Source of the DNA: Methanoculleus sediminis
GTDB lineage: Archaea > Halobacteriota > Methanomicrobia > Methanomicrobiales > Methanoculleaceae
Length of the DNA stretch: 64,000 nt
Direction: 5' to 3'
Assembly: GCF_001017125.1 (NCBI RefSeq)
Contig: NZ_JXOJ01000002.1
Span: 435,017 to 499,016 of the forward strand
Under the pieces are notes generated by a model, which searched no databases, was not told where the DNA came from, and saw only the letters and a list, made by a program, of their open reading frames with translations. The stretch's first letter is position 1. The number at the start of each line of letters is the position of its first letter. Position numbers and translations under genes: made by a program. Shown in pieces: positions 12,392 through 20,071 of the stretch.

Positions 12392-12606
12392 ACCCGGCGC
12401 GGCAGATCGCCGCCGCCCCGTTTCTCGAGTGCAGGAGGCTGCACCGGCATTATCCCCATAGCAGTGCTGACCGGCATGGTTATGGGAGGAACGCGCATAT
12501 CTGAATCCTGCAGTTCATTCTTCCCGGAGAGTTCCATGGCATATCGTCAATCTCTCGTTGCATACCCCGCCGTCCGCAGCCCCAACCCTCGCCGGGGTGG
12601 GAACGC

Positions 12607-13887
12607 GTGATCGGCCCGGCACTGATCGCCGTCGCGGTCTTCCTCTTCACCTACGCGCTCATCATCGACGAGCGGATCCATCGTGCGGTGGCGGCGATGT
12701 TCGGTGCTTCCGTCATCGTCTTCCTCCACATCGTCCCGTGGGAGAAGATCCCGGAGTACATCGACCTCGGCACTATCTTCCTCCTGATGGGGATGATGAT
12801 CATCGTCAACACCGCCCGCGGCAGCGGCCTCTTCGAGTTCATCGCCATCAAGACGGCGAAACTCGCGAACGGGAGCCCGATGCGGGTGCTGCTCCTCTTC
12901 TCGCTCGTGACGGCCGTGACGAGCGCGTTCCTCGACAACGTCACCACCGTCCTCCTCCTCACCCCGATGCTGCTCTACATCGCAAGCGTGATGCGGATAA
13001 CCCCCCTGCCCTTCCTCATCGCCGAGATCTTCTCCTCCAACATCGGCGGGGCGGCGACGCTCATCGGCGACCCCCCGAACATCATGATCGGGTCGGCCGC
13101 CGGCCTGACGTTCAACGAGTTCATCATCAACCTCGGCCCGATCATGGCCGTCGACCTCGTCGTCGTCATGGGGATGCTCGCCCTCATCTACAGAAAAGTC
13201 CTCCACGTCTCGCCCGACGAGCGGGCGGGGATCGAGAAGACGTTTGCGGATCTAAACGAGCGGGAAGCGATCCGTGACGCCTCGCTCTTCAAAAAGTCGG
13301 TCGCCGTCATCGCGCTCGTCATCGGAATGTTCTTCGTCCACGATCTTCTCGGGCTGGAACCCGCCCTCGTCGCCCTGATCGGCGCATCGATCCTCCTCTT
13401 CTGGAGCAGGCAGAATCCGGAGGAGATCTTCGAGAAGATCGAGTGGCCGGCGCTCTTCTTCTTCGGCGGGCTCTTTGTCGTCGTCGGTGCCCTCGTCGAG
13501 ACCGGGACGATCGCGGCCGTCGCGGGGTTCGTCGTCGAGAACGTCCACTCGGAGGGAGAGGCCATCATGATCATCGCCTGGTTCGCGGCGATCGCCTCGG
13601 CCGTCGTGGACAACATCCCCCTCACCGCCACCCTGATCCCCCTGATCCAGGACATGGGCGTCTCGATGGACACTTACCCGCTCTGGTGGGCGCTCTCGCT
13701 CGGCGCGTGTCTCGGCGGGAACGGCACGGCCATCGGGGCGTCGGCAAACGTCGTCGTCATCGGGATCGCGGCACGGAACAACCTCTCCATCTCATTCGTG
13801 GAGTTCCTGAAGGTGGGAATGCTCGTGCTCTTCGTCACGGTCGGGATCGGCAGCGCCATCCTCTGGCTCAACTTCGCCGTCCTGTAG
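12607..13887 (+). CDS. ArsB/NhaD-family ion transporter
   Basis: The 426-residue protein is almost wholly hydrophobic with 10-12 helices. Two inverted halves carry related motifs, FLDNVTTVLLLTPMLLY with IGGAATLIGDPPNIMIG in the first and AVVDNIPLTATLIPL with LGGNGTAIGASANVVVIG in the second; these are typical of the ion transporter superfamily including ArsB, NhaD and CitM. The ion is uncertain: Na+/H+ exchange, arsenite, or a carboxylate are possible, and no ars genes lie nearby. It starts with GTG preceded by a G-rich site. It follows the ATPase gene on the same strand with a 215-bp gap, so a shared function in ion balance is possible. Confidence 0.85.
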   Translation: MIGPALIAVAVFLFTYALIIDERIHRAVAAMFGASVIVFLHIVPWEKIPEYIDLGTIFLLMGMMIIVNTARGSGLFEFIAIKTAKLANGSPMRVLLLFSLVTAVTSAFLDNVTTVLLLTPMLLYIASVMRITPLPFLIAEIFSSNIGGAATLIGDPPNIMIGSAAGLTFNEFIINLGPIMAVDLVVVMGMLALIYRKVLHVSPDERAGIEKTFADLNEREAIRDASLFKKSVAVIALVIGMFFVHDLLGLEPALVALIGASILLFWSRQNPEEIFEKIEWPALFFFGGLFVVVGALVETGTIAAVAGFVVENVHSEGEAIMIIAWFAAIASAVVDNIPLTATLIPLIQDMGVSMDTYPLWWALSLGACLGGNGTAIGASANVVVIGIAARNNLSISFVEFLKVGMLVLFVTVGIGSAILWLNFAVL

Positions 13888-13894
13888 GCCGGTG

Positions 13895-14149
13895 CTACCG
13901 GGCCGCCTCGATCTCCTGGAGGCGGCCGACCACCCACTTATACGCGGTCGCGGCCGCCTCCCTGACCGAGGCGCTCGGATCCTCACTCTTCACCCTTGCG
14001 AGCGGCTCCTTCGCCCTCGGGTCGGCGAGCGTCCCGAGAGAGAGGGCTGCCTGCGACCGGACGAACTCGTCCTCGTCGTCCAGTGCCCGGATCAGTCCGT
14101 CGACGTCCCGGGCATCACGCATGGTATCGACCTCATCGATTGTCGCCAT
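13895..14149 (-). CDS. Small HEAT-repeat protein
   Basis: This 84-residue protein starts MATIDEVDTMRDARDVDGLI and contains two HEAT units (RSQAALSLGTLADPRAKEPL and an imperfect second). Its N-terminus, xDTMRxxRDxDGLIxAL, is clearly shared with the next gene on the same strand, so the two are paralogs from a tandem duplication. It ends tail-to-tail with the transporter gene, with only a few bases between stops. No catalytic feature is visible. Confidence 0.8.
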   Translation of the reverse strand: MATIDEVDTMRDARDVDGLIRALDDEDEFVRSQAALSLGTLADPRAKEPLARVKSEDPSASVREAAATAYKWVVGRLQEIEAAR

Positions 14150-14212
14150 GGCAATCTCCCTGATCGTGTCGCGTAGACGTTCCGGGGATATATATGCCTT
14201 ACCGGGTGCGGG

Positions 14213-14485
14213 CTACGATTCGCGGGGTATCCCCTCCGCCGCCTTCCGGTCCGCGAGCCTCCGCATCACCTGGGCGTGCGCGACCGACGCGGCCCGCCGG
14301 ACGCCCGCATCGGGGTCCGAGAACTTCAACCGCTGCAGCGGCTCGAGCGCCCGTTCGTCGCCGGCGGTGCCGAGGGCTTCGGTTGCGGTCAGCCGCACGA
14401 TCTCGGCCGGGTCCGAAAGAGCCGTGATCAGCCCGTCGATATCCCGGCGCCTTCGCATGGTGTCGATATCCTTTCTCTGCGTCAT
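14213..14485 (-). CDS. Small HEAT-repeat protein, paralog of its neighbour
   Basis: The 90-residue protein, starting MTQRKDIDTMRRRRDIDGLI, has two HEAT units (RLTATEALGTAGDERALEPL and one more) and is followed 63 bp later by its paralog. The ATG at 14485 was chosen over one ten codons upstream because its N-terminus lines up with that of the paralog and a GGGT purine-rich site lies just before it. Function unknown; probably a small binding scaffold. Confidence 0.8.
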   Translation of the reverse strand: MTQRKDIDTMRRRRDIDGLITALSDPAEIVRLTATEALGTAGDERALEPLQRLKFSDPDAGVRRAASVAHAQVMRRLADRKAAEGIPRES

Positions 14486-14636
14486 GTGTCTACCCTGTTC
14501 GACCGATAAGCGCATCTATGCGTTTTTGGGGATATGAACGTTCCTGCGGCGGCCGGATTTGCGTGAGCGATAGCGGCGGAATGAGGATACGGCGTTACAC
14601 AGGTTTTCGGGGAGGTGCCGGGTGCTCCCGCCGCAT

Positions 14637-14646
14637 AAGAAAAAAG
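14637..14646 (-). terminator. T-rich terminator after glnA
   Basis: On the minus strand a CTTTTTTCTT tract follows the glnA stop codon within a few bases, the usual archaeal poly-T termination signal. Confidence 0.5.
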
Positions 14647-14649
14647 AGT

Positions 14650-15978
14650 TCAGTAGGTCGCCAGGTACCGGTCGATCTCCCAGGGGTGAACCGTCGTCCG
14701 GTAGGCGTCCCACTCGGCTTCGGCAACGCTCGTGAGCGCCTCGACGACGTGGGGGCCGAGCGCGTTGCAGATGAGGTCGTCGGCGAGCAGCGCCCGGTGG
14801 GCCTCGTGGAGGTCTCCGGGAAGCGTCTCGATCCCGTTCTGGCCCCGCTCGGCGGACGTCATGTGGAAGATGTTCTTGTGAACGTCCACCGGCGGCTCGA
14901 TCTCGCTCCGGACACCGTCCATCCCTGCCGCGAGCATCGCCGTGAAGGCGAGGTAGGGGTTGCAGGTCGGATCGGGGCTGCGGAACTCAACCCGGGTGCT
15001 GTTGCCGCGGGGCGCCGGGACCCGGACGAGGGCCGAGCGGTTGCTTGCGCTCCAGCTGATGTAGCAGGGCGCCTCGTAACCGGGGACGAGCCGCTTGTAG
15101 GAGTTGACCGTCGGGTTCGCGACCCGGGTGATCGCCGGCGCGTGTTTGAGCAGCCCGCCGATGAAGTGCATGCAGGTCTTCGAGAGCTGGAGGGGGGCGT
15201 CCGGGTCATAGAACGCGTTCTTCCCGTCTTTCGCGAGCGAACAGTTGGTGTGCATCCCGCTCCCGTTGATACCGTGGATCGGCTTCGCCATGAAGGACGC
15301 GTGCAGGCCGCGCATCAGCGCCATCGTCTTGACCGCGAACTTGAACGTGATGACGTTGTCGGCCGTATGCAGCGCGTCGCTATACTTGAAGTCGATCTCG
15401 TGCTGGCTCTCGGCGACCTCGTGATGCGACGCCTCGATATCGAACCCCATCTCGGTGAGTGCGAGAATCGCCTCGCGCCGGAGGTCCTCCGCGAGATCGG
15501 TCGGCGCGAGGTCGAAGTAGCCCCCGGCGTCCTGGAACTGCGTGGTCGGCCGCCCGTCGAGCATCTTGAAGAGGAAGAACTCCAGTTCCGGGCCGGTGTT
15601 GAAGACGTAGCCGTCCTTCGCCGCATCCTCCATCGCCCGCCGGAGCACGGCGCGCGGATCGCCTTCGAACGGTTTGCCGTCCGGTTTGCAGACGTCGCAG
15701 ATGAACCGGGCGACACTCTTCTCCCGGGGCCGCCAGGGCAGGAGGTTGTAGGTCGAGAGGTCGGGTTTGAGCACCATATCAGACTCCTCGATCCGGACGA
15801 ACCCCTGGATGGACGACCCGTCGAACCCGATGCCGTCGGTCAGCGCCTTCCCGACCTGATTCGCCGGGATGGAGACATTCTTGGGCATGCCCAGGAGATC
15901 GGTGAACTGCAGCCGGAGGAACCGGACGTTGTCCTGTTCGATGCGCTCGAGCATCGCTGAGATGTTGTCGGCACTCAT
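14650..15978 (-). CDS. glnA: Glutamine synthetase type I
   Basis: The 442-residue protein condenses ammonium and glutamate with ATP. Recognisable motifs are DGSSIQGFVRIEESDM, FNTGPELEFFLF, GINGSGMHTNCSLAKDGKN, the ATP-site NPTVNSYKRLVPGYEAP and the substrate-site RVEFRSPDPTCNPYLAF. Length and motifs fit archaeal GlnA. It is divergent from the two-gene glutamate synthase, with which it forms the GS-GOGAT route. Two overlapping GGAA-N6-TTCC sites lie directly before the start codon, and a TATA box lies just upstream of them, so repression by NrpR under nitrogen sufficiency is likely. Confidence 0.97.
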   Translation of the reverse strand: MSADNISAMLERIEQDNVRFLRLQFTDLLGMPKNVSIPANQVGKALTDGIGFDGSSIQGFVRIEESDMVLKPDLSTYNLLPWRPREKSVARFICDVCKPDGKPFEGDPRAVLRRAMEDAAKDGYVFNTGPELEFFLFKMLDGRPTTQFQDAGGYFDLAPTDLAEDLRREAILALTEMGFDIEASHHEVAESQHEIDFKYSDALHTADNVITFKFAVKTMALMRGLHASFMAKPIHGINGSGMHTNCSLAKDGKNAFYDPDAPLQLSKTCMHFIGGLLKHAPAITRVANPTVNSYKRLVPGYEAPCYISWSASNRSALVRVPAPRGNSTRVEFRSPDPTCNPYLAFTAMLAAGMDGVRSEIEPPVDVHKNIFHMTSAERGQNGIETLPGDLHEAHRALLADDLICNALGPHVVEALTSVAEAEWDAYRTTVHPWEIDRYLATY

Positions 15979-15980
15979 AT

Positions 15981-15998
15981 GGAAGGAAACTTCCTTCC
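15981..15998. promoter_or_regulatory. Double NrpR-type operator (GGAAGGAAACTTCCTTCC)
   Basis: The 18-bp near-palindrome contains two overlapping copies of GGAA-N6-TTCC, the consensus known for the methanogen nitrogen repressor NrpR. It sits between the glnA TATA box and the glnA start, overlapping the expected transcription start, where a bound repressor would block initiation. It also lies upstream of the divergent glutamate synthase genes and may control both. Confidence 0.85.
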
Positions 15999-16003
15999 AA
16001 TAT

Positions 16004-16011
16004 TATTTATA
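16004..16011 (-). promoter_or_regulatory. glnA TATA box
   Basis: TATAAATA on the minus strand lies about 25 bp upstream of the predicted glnA transcription start, placing the NrpR-type site immediately downstream. Read on the plus strand the same AT-rich stretch could serve the divergent glutamate synthase genes. A perfect GATCTAGATC palindrome follows at 16019-16028. Confidence 0.65.
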
Positions 16012-16086
16012 CTTGACGGATCTAGATCTATCGGAGCGTTCCCCGACCACCCGGAGGTGGAGGGGGGCGGGTCGACCGTGATGGTT

Positions 16087-17142
16087 ATGTGCGGCATAAT
16101 TGGCGTAATGGACAGATCTCGCCGGACGATGGATGGTTCCGGCATCCGACAGGCTCTCTCCATGATGAACGAGCGCGGCAGCGGCGAGGGGGCGGGGTAC
16201 GCAGCCTACGGCATCTACCCCGACTACCGGGACTGCTACGCCCTCCATGTCTTCTTCGACAACGTCCGCGAGAACAAGCCGCTCCTCGAATCGACGCTCG
16301 CGCAGTGGGGGACGGTCGAGCACGACGAGGCGATCCCGACCTATGGGCAGCCGAATCTCCGGGCGGTTCATACCCCCTGGCGCTACTTCTTCAAGCCCGA
16401 CGCATCCCTCGCGCCGCCGGGAAGCGCGACGCCGGAGGACGATATCGTCAGCGCCCTCGTGATGCAGGTCAACGCCGCCCGCCGCGGCGCGCTCATCTTC
16501 TCCTCCGGCAAGGACCTCGGGGTCTTCAAGGCCGGCGGGTGGCCCGAGGACGTCGCGGACTTCTACCGGATCGAGGACTACGAGGGCTACATCTGGCTCG
16601 CGCACAACCGCTACCCGACGAACACCCCCGGGTGGTGGGGCGGCGCGCACCCGTTCAACCTCCTCGGCTGGAGCGTCGTGCACAACGGCGAGATCACCTC
16701 CTACGGGACGAACCGGCGCTACATCGAGAGTCTCGGCTACACCTGCACGATGTATACCGACACGGAGGTCGTCGCCTATCTGGTCGACCTTCTGGTGCGG
16801 CGGCACGGCCTTGACGTCGATATCGCGGTTCGGGCGCTCGCCCCGCCCTTCTGGGAGGAGATCGACCGGATGCCCGCGGCCGAGCGGGAGTGGAACTCCG
16901 CCCTCCGGCTTGCCTACGCATCCGCCATGATGAACGGGCCGTTCGCCATCGTGGCCGCGAACCGCGACATGATGGTCGGGTTCACCGACCGGACGAAACT
17001 CCGGCCGATGATCGTCGGCGAGTGCGGCGACCGGCTCTACATCTCGAGCGAAGAGGCGGCAATCCGGGCGATGGAACCGCGGGTCGAGTCGATCCGGATG
17101 CCGGCTGCGGGCGAGCCGGTGATCGGGAGGGTTGTCGCATGA
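16087..17142 (+). CDS. Glutamate synthase, class II glutamine amidotransferase subunit
   Basis: After removal of the first Met the protein begins Cys-Gly-Ile-Ile-Gly, the N-terminal nucleophile of class II amidotransferases, which fixes the ATG at 16087. Further motifs are LAHNRYPTNTPGWWGGAHPF and VVHNGEITSYGTNRRYIE. At 351 residues it is the glutaminase domain of archaeal split glutamate synthase, releasing ammonia from glutamine for the synthase subunit encoded next, with which it overlaps by ATGA. It is divergent from glnA and shares the NrpR-type operator region. Confidence 0.92.
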   Translation: MCGIIGVMDRSRRTMDGSGIRQALSMMNERGSGEGAGYAAYGIYPDYRDCYALHVFFDNVRENKPLLESTLAQWGTVEHDEAIPTYGQPNLRAVHTPWRYFFKPDASLAPPGSATPEDDIVSALVMQVNAARRGALIFSSGKDLGVFKAGGWPEDVADFYRIEDYEGYIWLAHNRYPTNTPGWWGGAHPFNLLGWSVVHNGEITSYGTNRRYIESLGYTCTMYTDTEVVAYLVDLLVRRHGLDVDIAVRALAPPFWEEIDRMPAAEREWNSALRLAYASAMMNGPFAIVAANRDMMVGFTDRTKLRPMIVGECGDRLYISSEEAAIRAMEPRVESIRMPAAGEPVIGRVVA

Positions 17143-18647
17143 TCGGGAGCCTCCCTTCCCGCTACCGGATCAGCATCGACCCCGTCCGGTGCATGGAGTG
17201 CGGACGGTGCATCGAGAACTGCTCCTACGGCGTCTTTTCCCGGGACGGCGACCGGATCCAGGTCAACTCCCGGAACTGCACCGCCTGCCACCGCTGCATC
17301 GCCTGCTGCCCCCGGGACGCCATCGGCATCGAGGAGCACCCCTGCGACTACCGGAGCCACCCGCTCTGGACGCGGGAGGCGCGGGAGTCGATCTACAACC
17401 AGGCCCGGACCGGCAAGATCATCCTCGCCGGGATGGGCAACGCCCTCGACTACCCGGTCATCTTCGACCGCCTGGTGCTGGACGCCTGCCAGGTCACGAA
17501 CCCGAGCCTCGACCCGCTCCGCGAGCCGATCGAACTCGTGACCCACCTCGGAAAGAGGCCGGCGCGGCTCGATCTCCTGCGGCGGGAGGGCGGCGACGTC
17601 GAACTCAAGACCCGCCTCACCCCGAACCTGCGGATCGAGACGCCGGTGATGATCGGGCACATGAGTTACGGGGCGATCAGCCTCAACGCCCAGGTAGCCA
17701 TGGCCCGGGCGGCAAAAGAGACCGGGACCTATATGGGCACCGGGGAAGGCGGGCTGCACGCCGCCCTCCACCCCTACCAGGACCGGATGATCGTCCAGGT
17801 CGCGTCCGGGCGGTTCGGCGTGAACATCGACTACCTGGAGCGGGGCGCCGCCGTCGAGATCAAGATCGGCCAGGGCGCGAAGCCCGGCATCGGCGGGCAC
17901 CTCCCGGGGGAGAAGGTCTGTGCGGAGATCTCCAGAACGAGGATGATCCCGGAGGGGAGCGACGCGATCAGCCCCGCGCCGCACCACGACATCTACAGCA
18001 TCGAAGACCTCGCCCAGCTCGTCCGCGGCCTCAAGGAGGCTACGGAGTGGAAGAAACCGGTCTTCGTGAAGATCGCCGCCGTCCACAACGTCGCCGCCAT
18101 CGCCGCCGGGATCGCGCGCTCGCCGGCCGATGCGGTCGTCATCGACGGGTTCCGCGGCGGCACCGGGGCGGCGCCGACGGTCTTTCGCGACCACGTAGGG
18201 ATCCCGATCGAGGCGGCGGTCGCGAGCGTGGACAAAAAACTCCGCGACCAGGGGATCAGAAACGAGATATCCGTCATCGCGAGCGGGGGTATCCGGGGGA
18301 GCGCCGACGTCGCGAAGGCGATCGCCCTCGGGGCGGACGCGGTCTACATCGGCACCGCGGCGCTCGCGGCGATGGGCTGCCGGGTCTGCGGGAACTGCTA
18401 CCGCGGCCTCTGCCCCTGGGGGATCGCCACCCAGCGGCCCGACCTCGTGGCGCGGCTGAATCCCAACGAGGCGTCGGAACAGGTGGCAAACCTGATCCGG
18501 GCGTGGACGCTCGAACTCGCCGAACTCCTGGGTGCGGCCGGTATCAACAGCATCGAGAGCCTGCGGGGCAACCGCGACCGGCTCCGGGGCTACATGCTCG
18601 ACGAGAGCCTGATGGAGGTGCTCGACGTCAGAGGAGTGGGGGCGTGA
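17139..18647 (+). CDS. Glutamate synthase, FMN/ferredoxin synthase subunit
   Basis: The 502-residue protein has two N-terminal ferredoxin [4Fe-4S] motifs (CMECGRCIENCSYG and CTACHRCIACCP) followed by the FMN-binding GltB2 barrel: MSYGAISLNAQVAMARAA, GTGEGGLH, GQGAKPGIGGHLPGEKV, VIDGFRGGTGAAPT and a cysteine cluster CRVCGNCYRGLCPWG. It reductively combines 2-oxoglutarate with ammonia, here probably using reduced ferredoxin. Its start overlaps the stop of the amidotransferase gene (ATGA), indicating translational coupling. The GXGXG third domain (GltB3) that usually completes the archaeal enzyme is not encoded next to it. Confidence 0.93.
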   Translation: MIGSLPSRYRISIDPVRCMECGRCIENCSYGVFSRDGDRIQVNSRNCTACHRCIACCPRDAIGIEEHPCDYRSHPLWTREARESIYNQARTGKIILAGMGNALDYPVIFDRLVLDACQVTNPSLDPLREPIELVTHLGKRPARLDLLRREGGDVELKTRLTPNLRIETPVMIGHMSYGAISLNAQVAMARAAKETGTYMGTGEGGLHAALHPYQDRMIVQVASGRFGVNIDYLERGAAVEIKIGQGAKPGIGGHLPGEKVCAEISRTRMIPEGSDAISPAPHHDIYSIEDLAQLVRGLKEATEWKKPVFVKIAAVHNVAAIAAGIARSPADAVVIDGFRGGTGAAPTVFRDHVGIPIEAAVASVDKKLRDQGIRNEISVIASGGIRGSADVAKAIALGADAVYIGTAALAAMGCRVCGNCYRGLCPWGIATQRPDLVARLNPNEASEQVANLIRAWTLELAELLGAAGINSIESLRGNRDRLRGYMLDESLMEVLDVRGVGA

Positions 18648-18679
18648 ATTGGCCCGTTCGGACAACGGTAGATTCCGGG

Positions 18680-18846
18680 TGAAGCCGCGAAGGAAGCCGC
18701 CTGCACACGTATGCCGAACTTCGCGTCCTTCGCGGCTTCGCGCGAGCTAACAGGTTATAAGCGATGATACGGCCTCACGCGAAGAGAGCGAAGCCGCGAA
18801 AGGGAGTTACAAGTAACTATACCGAACTTTGCGCCTTCGCGTGCGA
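18680..18846. repeat. Palindromic CGCGAAG-module repeat element, copy A
   Basis: Clusters of CTTCGCG modules and the inverse CGCGAAG modules flank a central ATAAGCGATGATACGGC core, so the element could form a long hairpin. The core and arms match the copy near 54.7 kb closely. It fills most of the gap between the convergent glutamate synthase and phosphomevalonate dehydratase genes, where no gene is visible. Confidence 0.85.
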
Positions 18847-18910
18847 TATCGGTTGTTGATAGTGATTCACGGCTTCGGGTGAGGGAATTGGTGAGGATAA
18901 CGGCACGCCC

Positions 18911-20071
18911 TCACGACGTCGCGACCTCGACGCACTCTTTCCTCGTCCCGATCCGGGCGAGCGCCCCGCACATCCCGGGAACGTAGGCGAGGGCTTTGCC
19001 CGAGTCGACCATGATCGAAGCGAACTCGTCCATCCGGGGCGAGACGACCATGCAGGTGTCCGCGATCACCCGGGCGCCGCTCCGTTCGATGACGCTCACG
19101 AGGTCGGGGTTGTGCTTCGCGACCCCCTTTGCGGCAAAGATGTAGAAGGGTTTCGTCGTCGTCTTCCCCCGCAGGAGTTCCGCGAGTTCCCGGAGCTCGT
19201 CGGCGGAGCAGTGCGGGCACCCGACCGCGACTGCCTCGACCTCGGTCTCCGTAAAGAGGGCCTCGATCTCGTCCTGTGTTACCGTCACCCGGTCGAGGTC
19301 GCCGGTGTCGAACGTGAAAACCCGGGCTTCCGGGGTGATCTTCTCGACGTGGAAGAGGGCGACCGCCCCGGTCGCCGCCATCGCAGCCCCGAGGGCTTTG
19401 AGGTGATCGCGGTTCGGCCGGATACCCTCGAAGAGCGGGATCCGGTTCCCCACCTTCTTCCCGGCGACGTGGCCGATGGCGCCCCAGTGGCCGGCGTGCG
19501 GGCCGGTGCCGTTCTCGACCTCGACGACGACCTGCGGACGTCGGTTCTCGACGATGTGGAGACCGTAATAGGGGGTCTTTCCGATGATCGCCGCCGCAAG
19601 GGCGCTCGGCCCGCCTTCCCGGTTCGTCCGGGCACCGAGAACCGAGTTCGCGTAGGCGACCGCCGAAGACTCCGACCAGGCCAGGTGCTCCCCGTACTCC
19701 GTGATCCGCAGGTAATAGGGAGTGCAGGTGCACTCGACCCGGATCCCGAGCTTCCGGTAGGCCTCGACGACCTCCGCCTGGCGGCGGGCGAACTCCTCGT
19801 CGATCCCGAACTCCTGCCATCCCTCCCGCGGCATCCCGATGGGATTCAGAACCGCCGGGACCGCCGCCCGGGCGTTGAGGCTCTGCAGCCAGGCAAGCCC
19901 CCATCTTCCGATGGTCTTGTAGGACGCACCGCTCACCTGGGCGCTCGTGATCGGGACGAGTTTCTCCGCCCCGTAGACCTCCCCGAGCGCGACCAGGATC
20001 TCCATCATCTTCTGCCGGGTCTCGCCGAACTCGCCGGCGAGCACCCGCTCGTCATCGTTGTCTAGATACAT
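18911..20071 (-). CDS. Aconitase X large subunit; likely phosphomevalonate dehydratase
   Basis: The 386-residue protein belongs to the aconitase X catalytic family, which binds an iron-sulfur cluster. Telltale stretches are VPITSAQVSGASYKTIG, ECTCTPYY, GGPSALAAAIIGKTPYYG and VGCPHCSADEL. In archaea this family is known to dehydrate mevalonate 5-phosphate to trans-anhydromevalonate 5-phosphate. It directly abuts a UbiD-like decarboxylase gene, itself overlapping ubiX, which is exactly the pair needed for the next step, so the assignment is strong. The small subunit (DUF126 type) needed for activity is not in the window. Confidence 0.92.
   Translation of the reverse strand: MYLDNDDERVLAGEFGETRQKMMEILVALGEVYGAEKLVPITSAQVSGASYKTIGRWGLAWLQSLNARAAVPAVLNPIGMPREGWQEFGIDEEFARRQAEVVEAYRKLGIRVECTCTPYYLRITEYGEHLAWSESSAVAYANSVLGARTNREGGPSALAAAIIGKTPYYGLHIVENRRPQVVVEVENGTGPHAGHWGAIGHVAGKKVGNRIPLFEGIRPNRDHLKALGAAMAATGAVALFHVEKITPEARVFTFDTGDLDRVTVTQDEIEALFTETEVEAVAVGCPHCSADELRELAELLRGKTTTKPFYIFAAKGVAKHNPDLVSVIERSGARVIADTCMVVSPRMDEFASIMVDSGKALAYVPGMCGALARIGTRKECVEVATS

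Noticed and set aside
12392-12606. Short frame reading CTGIIPIAVLTGMVMGGTRI before the ion transporter gene
   Set aside because: Membrane-like stretch without a start, stop context or family; too short to support as a gene, though it might be a remnant.
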